Of a DNA stretch of 64,000 nt, positions 52,211 through 60,967 are shown in pieces (within the stretch, counting starts at the first letter, position 1; the number at the start of each line of letters is the position of its first letter). Position numbers and translations under genes: made by a program. This DNA comes from V1-33 sp039795165 (GTDB lineage: Bacteria; Verrucomicrobiota; Verrucomicrobiia; Verrucomicrobiales; V1-33): NCBI GenBank assembly GCA_039795165.1, contig JBDKER010000017.1:32231-96230 (forward strand). Direction: 5' to 3'. The notes under the pieces are model-generated. The model saw only the letters and a list, made by a program, of their open reading frames with translations, was not told the DNA's origin and ran no database searches.

Positions 52211-53545
52211 TTGATCAATCTACTGAAAACTCTGGAGAAGTCGGGCCGGACCGTCCGCATCGGCGTGGTTGGCTGTGGAGCCATGGGGCTTGGGGTGGCA
52301 TGGCAGGTGGCCCGAACGCCCGGGATGGAACTGGTATTTCTGACGGACATTTCCGAGGCGGCCCTTGAGAAGGGGGTTGCCACGTCGGCGCTGGGGGAAG
52401 TCCGCTGCAGCGGCGGTGACCCGCTGCCGCCGAGGTCGGAACGCGCCGAAATCTTTACATCACTGGATACCGACGCTCTGCTCGCGAATCCGGATCTTCA
52501 GTTCGATGTCCTCGTGGAGTGCACGAACACGATTGCGGCGGCGGCCCGCTACTGCCTCGCGGCCATCGCGAAGAAGGCGCACGTGGTTCTCATGAATGCC
52601 GAGGTTGATCTGGCCCTCGGACAACTGCTCAAGCACGAGGCGGACAAGCAGGGTGTCGTGGTCACAAGCGATGCCGGTGACCAGCACGGGGTCCTCAAGA
52701 CGATGATCGAGGAGATTGAACTCTGGGGCTTCCGGATCGTGCAGGCGGGCAACATCAAGGGATACCTTGAACGTCATGCGGTCTCCGAGTCGAAGCGTGA
52801 AATCGCTGCCAAGCTCAAGCTGAGTGTTGTGCAGTGCATTGCCTACACGGACGGGACGAAGCTGAATATCGAGATGGCTCTCATCGGGAATGGCGCGGGT
52901 TTGGTGCCCCTCCAGCCCGGCATGCGTGGGCATGAGTTTGGAAGTGCGAAGAAGGATGTGAAGGAAGTACTCGACCTCTTTGACTTCGATGCCTGCGGCG
53001 AGGTCGGGCACATTGACTACGTGGTCAATGCGGAGCCGGGCGGCGGTGTATATGTGGTGGGATGGCAGGACGATGCGGAACGCCACTTCCTGATGAATTA
53101 TTACAAAGTGAACGCGGTGGCATCGAAGAAGGCCAATGGTGGCTGGTATTACCTCTTCTACCGTCCGTATCACCTCTGCACGCTGGAAACCCCGCGCGCC
53201 ATCGCCCAGGCCTTCTTCCTGCAGAAGCCGGTGCTTGCTCCCGCAGCGCGGAAGCTCAGCGATGTCTATGCCTACGCCAAGACCGATCTGCCGGCCGGCA
53301 CGAAGATCTACCACGGGATCGGCGGCGATGAAGTCTACGGCCTCGTGGAAACCTGCGCCGCAGCCGAGGCCCGCGGTGGCGGCGTGCCGGTCTGCGCCCT
53401 CGAAAGCGAAGGTCACGGAGGCGAAGCCAAGGCCGCCATTCTGAAGAAAGCGTACCGCCAGGACGAACCGATCCGGCTTGAGGACGTGGAACTTCCGGAT
53501 ACGGAACTGAAGCGGCTTCTCGATCGTCAGGCGGCTCTCGCCTGA
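52211..53545 (+). CDS. NAD(P)-dependent dehydrogenase with a C-terminal SAF domain (COG4091-like)
   Basis: The 444-residue protein starts at TTG 52211, chosen because the Rossmann motif VRIGVVGCGAMG begins only 15 residues in and no ATG precedes it. The N-terminal NAD(P)-binding domain (about residues 1-160) resembles homoserine dehydrogenase-like proteins of COG4091. Conserved blocks include VLVECTNT, VVLMNAEVDLALG, VVTSDAGDQHGV and VQAGNIKGYL, and a middle catalytic part follows. A SAF domain begins near residue 355 (SDVYAYAKTDLPAGTKI). This family is often annotated as predicted homoserine dehydrogenase but some members act on branched sugar or acid substrates, so the reaction is uncertain. 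No neighbouring metabolic genes help. Confidence 0.75.
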   Translation: MINLLKTLEKSGRTVRIGVVGCGAMGLGVAWQVARTPGMELVFLTDISEAALEKGVATSALGEVRCSGGDPLPPRSERAEIFTSLDTDALLANPDLQFDVLVECTNTIAAAARYCLAAIAKKAHVVLMNAEVDLALGQLLKHEADKQGVVVTSDAGDQHGVLKTMIEEIELWGFRIVQAGNIKGYLERHAVSESKREIAAKLKLSVVQCIAYTDGTKLNIEMALIGNGAGLVPLQPGMRGHEFGSAKKDVKEVLDLFDFDACGEVGHIDYVVNAEPGGGVYVVGWQDDAERHFLMNYYKVNAVASKKANGGWYYLFYRPYHLCTLETPRAIAQAFFLQKPVLAPAARKLSDVYAYAKTDLPAGTKIYHGIGGDEVYGLVETCAAAEARGGGVPVCALESEGHGGEAKAAILKKAYRQDEPIRLEDVELPDTELKRLLDRQAALA

Positions 53546-53595
53546 GCCGGCGGGTCCGCCCTGCGCGCGCAGGAAGCTGCGGTATTTCCGCCGCC

Positions 53596-55269
53596 ATGCG
53601 CTCATCCGCGATTCTGTATCTTTGTCTGCTTCTGCTGCCTGCCCTCCCGGCGGCTTCGGAAGCGCCGTTGCCTGTCTCGGGGACTCGAGTGGTGCTGCTG
53701 CGGGACCGTCTTGAGGAACGCAAGGATCTTGCGGTGCAATGGGATGCCGTGCGCAAAGCGCTCGCGGAGGGCGGTCGTCTCGCTCCGGAGGAAAAACTCC
53801 GGCTGGAGCGGGAATCGGCGAGGCTTGCCGAGGAACTCCGCAAGGCCGAGGAGGGCCTGCGGCTGGAATTGACGGGCGTGCAGGAAGTCCCGGTGGCGAA
53901 TGGGGAGGAGCTGGATCTTCAGAAGCAGTTCCGTCAGGTGCTGCGTCCGGCCCTCGATTTCCTTGACGACCTCATGAAGCAGCCGCGGGAGATCGATGAA
54001 CTGCGGCGTGGTCTGGCCCGGCGCGATCAGGAGATCCCGGAACTGCAGCGGGCTCTCGACGGTCTCAAATCCACCATCACGGAGATCGCGGCTGCCGCGG
54101 ATCCGTCTGCCAATGCGGACGTGCTGCAGGAAGTGGCGAAGCTCGACACGGAATACCGCCGGCAGCTGGAATCCCGCAAGGCCGAGCGCATTTCGCTGCA
54201 GCGCCGTCTTGACGAAATGATGTCGCAGCGGCGCGGCTTCGGTCACTACGCAGCGAACCTGTGGAGTGGCTATGTGCTCCAGCGGCTGCTCAATCTGGTC
54301 ATGGCGATTGCCGCCGTCGCGGGGATGTTTGCTCTACTGAGCTGGCTTCATGGCTGGATCGGGCGCCGCGGACTGCGGAAGAAGCTCGGGCTGTCCGCGC
54401 TCGTGGTGCGCAGCTTCGATGTGATTTACTATGCCCTTTCGGGATTGGTTTCGCTGGCGGCGGGATTTCTGGTGCTGTGGCTGTCCGGCGACTGGCTTCT
54501 GCTGACGCTGGCGATGCTGCTGGTGGCGGGACTGGTGCTGCTGAGCCGCCGCACGCTTCCCCATTTCTACGATCAGGCCCGGCTGCTGCTCAATCTCGGA
54601 CCCGTCCGGGAAGGCGAGCGCGTCATTTTCCGTGGCCTTCCGTGGCTGGTGCGCCGTCTGCACTTCCATTGCGAACTGCAGAATCCCAGCCTCACCGGGG
54701 GGCTGCTCCATCTTCCGCTCCGGGAACTGGGGTCCCTGACGTCGCGGGCGTTTTCGCCGCGGGAACGCTGGTTCCCCTGCGAGGAAGGAGAATGGGTGGA
54801 ACTCAATGACGGCACGATTGGCAAGGTGGTGCTGCAGACTCCTGAAATGGTGCAGGTCCTCCCGGTGGGTGGAAGCTTCAAATCGTATCCCGCCGCGGAT
54901 TTCCTCGCGAGAACTCCACGGAATCTCTCGCATAACTTCCGGGTGTCGGTCCGTTTTCTCCTCGATCACCGTCATGCCCGGGAATCCGAAGATGAGATCC
55001 CGGAACGGCTGGCTGCCGACGTCCGCGCGGCGGTCGCGGCAGAGATCGGTCCGGAGCATCTGCTGCATGCCTCGGCGGAACTGAGCGAGGCCTCGCCGGC
55101 CGCTCTCGAGCTGGTGGTCATCGCCGATTTCACCGGGTCTGCCGCGCCACATTACCTGCGGTTGCAGCGTCTGCTGCGGAGAACCTGTGCCGTCAGCGCC
55201 CGCAAGGCCGGCTGGACGCTGCCGATCCGGCAGGTTGTCATGCTGCACGATCAGAATCCGGCGGCCTGA
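53596..55269 (+). CDS. Exported coiled-coil membrane protein, MscS-like
   Basis: The 557-residue protein has a signal peptide (LCLLLLPALPAASEA) and a long charged coiled coil (about residues 35-215, rich in Glu, Arg and Leu). Three hydrophobic segments follow at about residues 228-330 (LVMAIAAVAGMFALLSWL, ALSGLVSLAAGFLVLWLS, LLTLAMLLVAGLVLL). The remainder is a soluble beta/alpha part with WVELNDGTIGKVVLQTPEMV, like the beta domain of small-conductance mechanosensitive channels, and a C-terminal ferredoxin-like segment. The layout matches large MscK/MscM-type channels in miniature. Channel function is inferred from architecture only; a structural envelope role is possible. Confidence 0.6.
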   Translation: MRSSAILYLCLLLLPALPAASEAPLPVSGTRVVLLRDRLEERKDLAVQWDAVRKALAEGGRLAPEEKLRLERESARLAEELRKAEEGLRLELTGVQEVPVANGEELDLQKQFRQVLRPALDFLDDLMKQPREIDELRRGLARRDQEIPELQRALDGLKSTITEIAAAADPSANADVLQEVAKLDTEYRRQLESRKAERISLQRRLDEMMSQRRGFGHYAANLWSGYVLQRLLNLVMAIAAVAGMFALLSWLHGWIGRRGLRKKLGLSALVVRSFDVIYYALSGLVSLAAGFLVLWLSGDWLLLTLAMLLVAGLVLLSRRTLPHFYDQARLLLNLGPVREGERVIFRGLPWLVRRLHFHCELQNPSLTGGLLHLPLRELGSLTSRAFSPRERWFPCEEGEWVELNDGTIGKVVLQTPEMVQVLPVGGSFKSYPAADFLARTPRNLSHNFRVSVRFLLDHRHARESEDEIPERLAADVRAAVAAEIGPEHLLHASAELSEASPAALELVVIADFTGSAAPHYLRLQRLLRRTCAVSARKAGWTLPIRQVVMLHDQNPAA

Positions 55270-55281
55270 GGTCGAGTCCCT

Positions 55282-56385
55282 TCAGCGCTGTAGTGCCTGG
55301 AGCGGAGCGGCGTAGCCTGTCATTTCAAGATAGCCTTCGCCTTCGAGGCTACGCCCTCCCGATGATCCGGTGGCGCGCACCATGCCTTCCCAGTAGGAAA
55401 CTGGCTGGAGGGCGAGTTCCTGTTCCGGGAAGACCGCCTGCACCGAGAGTTCGATATCCGCGGAGGGCACCTCAAGCTCCCACGACATCGGATACGCTCC
55501 GCCGGTTGCCGGGCTCTTCCATGTCTTCAGAGGCTTCATGGTGAAATCGCCGGATTTCAGGTGCCGTGGTGCTGCGCCCGGCCGGGCGAGCGTGCCGCTG
55601 GAGAATGGATCCGTGCCGTTCGCAGTCCGCAGACGGTACAGCATGAGGTCGCTGCCATCGGACAGGCTGAGGGAAAACCAGTCCCAGCCGATCTGATCGG
55701 GAGCCAGCTGATTGCTGGCCCATTCGCGGTCGAGCCAGACCTGTCCCGTCACGGGATGGACGGTGCCATCGGTGGCGATGGTGCCCGCTGCCTTCATGCG
55801 GGTGAGAGAATAGTAGAGCGACGCATTGTCCTCGCCGGCTGCCTTGCGGCTCACGCCCTGTTCTCCGTTTTCTCCGTGAATCACTGGTGGGCCGGTGGGA
55901 GTCATGCGCAGGGAGATCACGGAGGCTTCATCCGGATGCGATACCATGGCCAGAGAACCATCCGGTTCGCAGCGGATCTCGTCCTTGCCGATCCATGCGA
56001 GACGGGGTTGTCCCGGTGCACCGAAACCGGCTTCGCCAAAGGCACCGCGGCTGATTTCCTGACGGTAGCGGAAACGCCGGGCTTCCGCATCGCTCAGCGT
56101 GAAGTGCCCCATGGCGAAATCGTCCACGACGAACCTTGAACGGCTGGCTGGTCGTTGTCCGGGGGGCCGCAGTCCGCGCCGGAAGATGGTGAATTGGAAT
56201 CCATGCGTATGGCCGCGCTGATCCCGGAGAATGCCCGTGAGGTACCACCATTCCGTCCGGTAGCCATCGTGACTGTAGTGATCGCGCGGGAACTGCCATG
56301 AATGCCCGGGCCGCGCCGGCGTCCAGAGCTGCGCTGCGGAACCGCTGGCGGCCGTGGCGGAAAAGAGAAAGGCGCGCCGCTTCAT
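55282..56385 (-). CDS. Exported lipocalin-like protein (CrtC/AttH family)
   Basis: The 367-residue protein has an N-terminal twin-arginine-like leader (KRRAFLFSATAASGSAA). The two-domain AttH/CrtC lipocalin pattern follows: PRDHYSHDGYRTEWWYLTG with FQFTIFRRG, FAMGHFTLSDAEARRF, and in the second half GQVWLDREWASNQL, WDWFSLSLSDGSDLMLYRLR and PMSWELEVP. This family includes carotenoid 1,2-hydratase and AttH-type proteins. Exported members often sit with FtsX-like export genes, which are not present here. The start codon overlaps the stop of the upstream Aas-like gene (56382-56385), so the two are translationally coupled. A lipid ligand or substrate is likely but unproven. Confidence 0.8.
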   Translation of the reverse strand: MKRRAFLFSATAASGSAAQLWTPARPGHSWQFPRDHYSHDGYRTEWWYLTGILRDQRGHTHGFQFTIFRRGLRPPGQRPASRSRFVVDDFAMGHFTLSDAEARRFRYRQEISRGAFGEAGFGAPGQPRLAWIGKDEIRCEPDGSLAMVSHPDEASVISLRMTPTGPPVIHGENGEQGVSRKAAGEDNASLYYSLTRMKAAGTIATDGTVHPVTGQVWLDREWASNQLAPDQIGWDWFSLSLSDGSDLMLYRLRTANGTDPFSSGTLARPGAAPRHLKSGDFTMKPLKTWKSPATGGAYPMSWELEVPSADIELSVQAVFPEQELALQPVSYWEGMVRATGSSGGRSLEGEGYLEMTGYAAPLQALQR

Positions 56386-59300
56386 GACTCTGCTGAGTTC
56401 AGAAAGAGGAAGCTGTCGTCGTCGATGCGCGAGCCTTGCGGCAGGAGAAGACGCCGGCCACCGGGCAGTTCAAGGAGCAGGCCGGCGCCGTCATCACTGG
56501 CGCTCACTCCCGTGAGGAGACGCCCGCAGCTCCCGTGCCGGAATCCGGCCTGAGGTTCGGCGGTGCTGGTGAGCATGGGGGGATCCGGCATCGATACAGA
56601 TACGAATCCACCGAGGCTGAAGGGTGCGAAACAGCGGCAGCCCGGAAACTCTTCAGGGACGCCCGGGCAGGACTCTCCGGTGTGCAGATACACCCGCAGC
56701 GATGGTCCCCATGCGCTTGCGGCCAGTCCGGCGGCCGCCGCGGGTGGTCCCACGGCCAGATCCGGGGGCGCATCGTCCGGACGGAAGCAAGCCTCGGGTG
56801 GCCCGTCACCCGGAGCAGGAATCATGAGGGGAATTCCGCGCAGCAGCGGAGCCCAGAGTCCTGCTAGGTATCCCTCCGGACAGGAAAATCCGGAAAGATT
56901 GAGCAGGGCCTCGCCTTCGCGCATGAGATCCGTTCCCCGCAGCATTTCAGTCTGCAGCATCAGTTCCCAGCCGTTGAGGACGGCACCGCGGGGCTGCCCA
57001 TCCTCGGTGGTGATGCCGCCTCCGCCTCCATCACCGCGTTCCCGTGGCAGCAGCCAGTGCACCGCAAAGGCCGGAGCCAGCCACGCCGCTCCCAGCAGCA
57101 GAGCGAACCACAGGGGGTCGCTTTCCTGCCTCTCGGCATCGAGAAAGAGCACGTGATCTGGCCATGGAAATTCCGGATGCGCATGATGTACCGCCGTCGT
57201 CGTCACCGCCGTAACCACTGCTTCCTTGTGCATGAGCTGCCGCAGCTGCGCTGCGTCGCAGGGCACCGCGGGATCGACGGAAACCGCGCCGCGTCCGCAC
57301 AGCGCAAGGGCCACGCAGGCCGTCACGGCATCGGTTCCTGCCGGAAGCACCACGGCGGTGCGCGCACCGGCCACCTTTGACCACCGCCTGGCCAGCTGGA
57401 GGGACGCCGCCAGCAGTTCCCCGCGGCGGAGCCGGTCCCGGGAATTCCTTCCAGCCAGTACGGCCGGACGCCATGGCTGACGGCACAGCGCCCGCGCCAC
57501 GGCCAGCGGCATGCCCTGATTGACCTCGCCCCGCTGCTCCAGGGCGGCTGCGGCGAGCGCCTGGAATTCACGGCGGACCCGATTCACGGTGGCCTCGGCC
57601 GGCGGCAGGGGAGGGCCGAACAGTATGGAGATATGATAGGGAAGGTGGTGGGGATGACGCCGCAGGCGCTTGCTCCGTTCCGACGAGAAAATCGATCCCC
57701 AGAGGTCGTCCATGTAGACGGGAATGACCGGAGCTTCGCCGCGCCGGGCGATCAGTTCGAATCCCTTGCGGATGGGATTCATCATGCCGGTGCGGGTGAG
57801 CTGGCCTTCTGGAAAGACGCAGGCGATCTGTCCTTCCTGCAGGAGATTTCCCATCTGGACGATTCCGTCCTTGGCGCGCGTGCTGGAAATGGGAACGACG
57901 CCGAAATGCCGCAGAAACTGCCCGAGGACCGGGCTGCGGAAGAAGAAGTCGAAGGCGGCAAAGCGCACGGGCCGCTCGCTGGCCGAGGAAAGCACGAAGC
58001 CGTCGATGTAGCTCACGTGATTGCTGAGGAGGAGGGCAGCTCCTGTTTCGGGCACGCGGTCCGCGTGCACCAGCCGCAGGCGGTACACCACCCGGATCAG
58101 TCCCACGGTGAGAAAGCGCAGAAAGCTCTGCGGAATGATGCGGAGCACGAACACCGACGCGGCGAGGCACAGCAGACCAAGCAGGAGGAACTGCCAGCGG
58201 ACTCCGACGCCTGCCTTCATGAGCAGGAACTGCAGCGCAATGCCCCCAATCATGCCGAGCGAATCAAGGAGCCCTGCTGCCGAAAGCAGACGCCCCCGGC
58301 GGACCGGATCCACCAGATCCTGAAGGCTCGCATGCAGTGGAATCATGAAGATGGCCCCGAAGCATCCGATCAGGAACACCATGAGGGCAAAGGAAGTGCT
58401 GCCCGGTTGGCACAGGAACGCTCCGGCAGAGGCCAGTGCCATGCCTGCTCCCCCGATGGGAACGAGCCCGAGTTCCACGCGGTTGGCCGACAGCTTTCCG
58501 GTGAGCAGACTGCCGATGGCGACCCCGATGGCGACGAAGCCAAGGCTGATGGAACTGGTGGCGGCGCGCGTCGCCGGATTGGGGTCCGTTTCCGCTGCCA
58601 GTTCGATGAGCATGAGGGTGAGCATGGTCGCCGCGAGCCAGAAGAACGAGACACCCAGCGCCGTCAGCCGGATGCGCCGCCCGGCCATGAGGTCATCCAG
58701 CTGCCGGAAATGTGCAGTCAGCAATCCGCGGTGGAATCGGCCGCTGCAGTGGGCCGGGGTGGCTTCGACCTGGAGGGAAAGCAGCAGGGGCACGACAGCG
58801 AGTACAGCAAGCATAGCGACCGGCAGGGCGGCGGATCGCCATGGATCGCCTCCGAAGACATTATCATGGAAGTGAGCAAAGGCCCGGCCACCCGTGTACT
58901 GGCCGACTGCGAAGGCGAGCACCATGGTCAGCTGCATCCATCCGGCTGCCTTGGTGAGGAAGCGGCCGCCCACGAGTTCCTTGACGATGCCGGCCTTGGC
59001 AGGTCCGTAGATGGCTGCCTGCACGGCGAGCAGGAAGAACAGGGCGGTGGCGGTCCAGAAGGCGTGCGCGGTGAACGATGCGGCGATGCAGCCGAGCAGC
59101 AGCACCTGCGAGAGGCTACACCAGACAAGGATGCGGCGCTTCGAGCAGTGATCTGAAATCCATCCGGCGGCCGGAGCCAGAAACATCTGGGGAAGCACGA
59201 GCAGGGCGCTGACGATCTGAGGGTACCATGTGCTCACCGCGGTGACTTCCGCGACCGCCAGCAGGATGAACTGGGCTACCTTGTCATTGAAGGCATTGTG

Positions 59301-59450
59301 CGACTGATTCTCGACAACTCGCCACAGCGACGACCATGAGGGAGCACGGGAACCGGAGGCGGGTTCCGCGGCAGGCGCGTCAGCCACCGATGCGTTCTCG
59401 GGAGACGGAAGGACTTCCATGCCGTGCCGCGTCAGACCTCGTGATGCCAT
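56382..59450 (-). CDS. LplT-PlsC-AMP-ligase fusion resembling acyl-ACP--phospholipid O-acyltransferase (Aas)
   Basis: From ATG 59450 the protein has 1022 residues. About 40-410 is an MFS-type lysophospholipid transporter like LplT (VENQSHNAFNDKVAQF opening, 12 hydrophobic segments). About 440-650 is a PlsC-type acyltransferase with the HX4D motif in LLLSNHVSYIDG and FPEGQLTRTG. The last 370 residues have the arrangement of an AMP-forming acyl ligase (NRVRREFQALAAAALEQRGE, ALCGRGAVSVDPAVP), but the expected P-loop is replaced by GGGGGITTEDGQPRGAVLNG and the C-terminal lysine subdomain appears missing. Intact Aas re-acylates lysophosphatidylethanolamine. Here flipping and acyl transfer may work while the ligase part is questionable. 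It lies in a minus-strand operon. Confidence 0.75.
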   Translation of the reverse strand: MASRGLTRHGMEVLPSPENASVADAPAAEPASGSRAPSWSSLWRVVENQSHNAFNDKVAQFILLAVAEVTAVSTWYPQIVSALLVLPQMFLAPAAGWISDHCSKRRILVWCSLSQVLLLGCIAASFTAHAFWTATALFFLLAVQAAIYGPAKAGIVKELVGGRFLTKAAGWMQLTMVLAFAVGQYTGGRAFAHFHDNVFGGDPWRSAALPVAMLAVLAVVPLLLSLQVEATPAHCSGRFHRGLLTAHFRQLDDLMAGRRIRLTALGVSFFWLAATMLTLMLIELAAETDPNPATRAATSSISLGFVAIGVAIGSLLTGKLSANRVELGLVPIGGAGMALASAGAFLCQPGSTSFALMVFLIGCFGAIFMIPLHASLQDLVDPVRRGRLLSAAGLLDSLGMIGGIALQFLLMKAGVGVRWQFLLLGLLCLAASVFVLRIIPQSFLRFLTVGLIRVVYRLRLVHADRVPETGAALLLSNHVSYIDGFVLSSASERPVRFAAFDFFFRSPVLGQFLRHFGVVPISSTRAKDGIVQMGNLLQEGQIACVFPEGQLTRTGMMNPIRKGFELIARRGEAPVIPVYMDDLWGSIFSSERSKRLRRHPHHLPYHISILFGPPLPPAEATVNRVRREFQALAAAALEQRGEVNQGMPLAVARALCRQPWRPAVLAGRNSRDRLRRGELLAASLQLARRWSKVAGARTAVVLPAGTDAVTACVALALCGRGAVSVDPAVPCDAAQLRQLMHKEAVVTAVTTTAVHHAHPEFPWPDHVLFLDAERQESDPLWFALLLGAAWLAPAFAVHWLLPRERGDGGGGGITTEDGQPRGAVLNGWELMLQTEMLRGTDLMREGEALLNLSGFSCPEGYLAGLWAPLLRGIPLMIPAPGDGPPEACFRPDDAPPDLAVGPPAAAAGLAASAWGPSLRVYLHTGESCPGVPEEFPGCRCFAPFSLGGFVSVSMPDPPMLTSTAEPQAGFRHGSCGRLLTGVSASDDGAGLLLELPGGRRLLLPQGSRIDDDSFLFLNSAES

Positions 59451-59469
59451 CCCCCGGAATTCCCTGTGT

Positions 59470-60900
59470 TCACGGGCGGCTCGCGGTGAAGACCACGCGG
59501 ACGGGTTTGGCGGCCGCGCCTTCGCCTGGCAGCGGCACCAGCACGAAGTCGTCTGCGATGACTGGCTGGTGTTCCTTGCCTTCCGTGATCCTGACACTGG
59601 CGGGATCGATGCGCTGCGGCAGGAAGGCGACGATTGGGCGTCCGCCGCGTTGCGAGCCATTCCGGTTCACCGTTTTCCATGAGTCGTCTCCGGCCTGCGG
59701 AGTGATGGTGAGGGTCCATGTGCCATCCGATTCGGTGAGGGTCTGGCTGTAGTTGCATTTGCCCTCGGCCATGCGTGCGTCCCATGCCGGATCGCCGTAG
59801 AAGGCGACCATGTCACGGTCGAAGAGCAGGCCGCTGACATCCATGGCGGCGAGTCCCGCTTCCTTGCCGGCTGCGGAGAGTTTCAGGGGCGTTCTGGTCT
59901 GTCCCATGCTGCCGTAGGTGGTGACGGCGAGGGCTTCCGGACAGGCCATCTGGAGCCTGTGGACTAGGGCGATGTTATTGGCGGTGAATGCTTCGTTGAG
60001 CGTGTAGCGGCCCGGTTGTTCCACGAAGTAGTCGAGCATGCCCCAGCCCATGTAGCCGTACCATGTCGGTTCCACGTAGCCGATCATCTGGCGGACCCCT
60101 GCGGAATGCATGTAGGCCAGCGCCATGGCATCGGGTCCGTCAATGTGGCCCATGAGGCAGTTGCCGATGGGCAGGTAGACTTTCGGATTGGGGCTCTGGA
60201 CATCGAAGGTGCGGCCGCCCGTGTCTTCGCCGAAGAGCTGCCCTCCTTTGCTTTTCCAGAAGCCATTCTGGTAGCGGAATCCGATCATCCAGTCGCGTTC
60301 GGTGGCGTGGCCTGAGGTCACCCAGAGGTCCGGTTGGCCTTCGTTCATGAGGGACACGAGGGCTGCGGTGGTGTCGTCCGGAGCCTTGCCTTCGGAGGCT
60401 TCGCCCCCCGGTTTTTTCGAAACCATGTGGCCCTGGCGCAGTTCGCAGTACCATGTGCCTTCGACGATGCGGTCCATGGCCAGTTCTGTGCCCGAGCCCA
60501 CCCTCCGGATGGTCAGAGGATCCTTTTCGGCGACGCATTTCATGGCGTCATCTGCGGTCAATCCGGTCAGAATGCCCCAGCGGGTATCGGTCCATGGATC
60601 GCTGTCCAGTTTCCGGCTCATGCGGTGGATGGCATTGACGAAGGCCTTGGTGGTTTCGGAGGGAGTGGCCGGGAAGCAGGTGAATTGCGGATGCTGGGCG
60701 GCGAGGGCGGGGAGGATTTCCTCCGGGGATTTCTCCCACTTGAGCACGGTGGCCTTGCGCTTTTCCGCGAGGGCTGAGACCACGGCACTCCACGCGGGGT
60801 CGGCAGCGGTTGTGGTGGAAACCACGATGGCATAGTCGGCGGCGGCCGCGCACGAAGCGGAAGCAGCGAGCAGAGAGGCGGTCAGGGCAGAGAGTCGCAT
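59470..60900 (-). CDS. Secreted caspase-fold (gingipain/C25-like) peptidase-like protein
   Basis: The start at 60900 follows the ribosome-binding site AGGAGA and opens a signal peptide (LTASLLAASASCAAAADY). The 476-residue protein begins with an alternating Rossmann-like pattern (YAIVVSTTTAADPAWSAVV, then WGILTGLTADDAMK). It then shows a likely clan CD dyad: His198 in DLWVTSGHATERDW and Cys248 in VYLPIGNCLMGHI, followed by AYMHSAGVRQMIGY. The spacing and strands match gingipain-type (C25) cysteine peptidases, but the His-Gly and Ala-Cys context differs, so this is a fold-level inference. A C-terminal beta domain (TWTLTITPQAG, VRVVFTASRP) follows. It is upstream of and probably co-transcribed with the Aas-like gene. 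Confidence 0.5.
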   Translation of the reverse strand: MRLSALTASLLAASASCAAAADYAIVVSTTTAADPAWSAVVSALAEKRKATVLKWEKSPEEILPALAAQHPQFTCFPATPSETTKAFVNAIHRMSRKLDSDPWTDTRWGILTGLTADDAMKCVAEKDPLTIRRVGSGTELAMDRIVEGTWYCELRQGHMVSKKPGGEASEGKAPDDTTAALVSLMNEGQPDLWVTSGHATERDWMIGFRYQNGFWKSKGGQLFGEDTGGRTFDVQSPNPKVYLPIGNCLMGHIDGPDAMALAYMHSAGVRQMIGYVEPTWYGYMGWGMLDYFVEQPGRYTLNEAFTANNIALVHRLQMACPEALAVTTYGSMGQTRTPLKLSAAGKEAGLAAMDVSGLLFDRDMVAFYGDPAWDARMAEGKCNYSQTLTESDGTWTLTITPQAGDDSWKTVNRNGSQRGGRPIVAFLPQRIDPASVRITEGKEHQPVIADDFVLVPLPGEGAAAKPVRVVFTASRP

Positions 60901-60967
60901 GGAAGCGTCTCCTATCACGCGGCCATGGGGCTGACAATGCCGCAATGGAACGCGCGGCTGTCGATTC

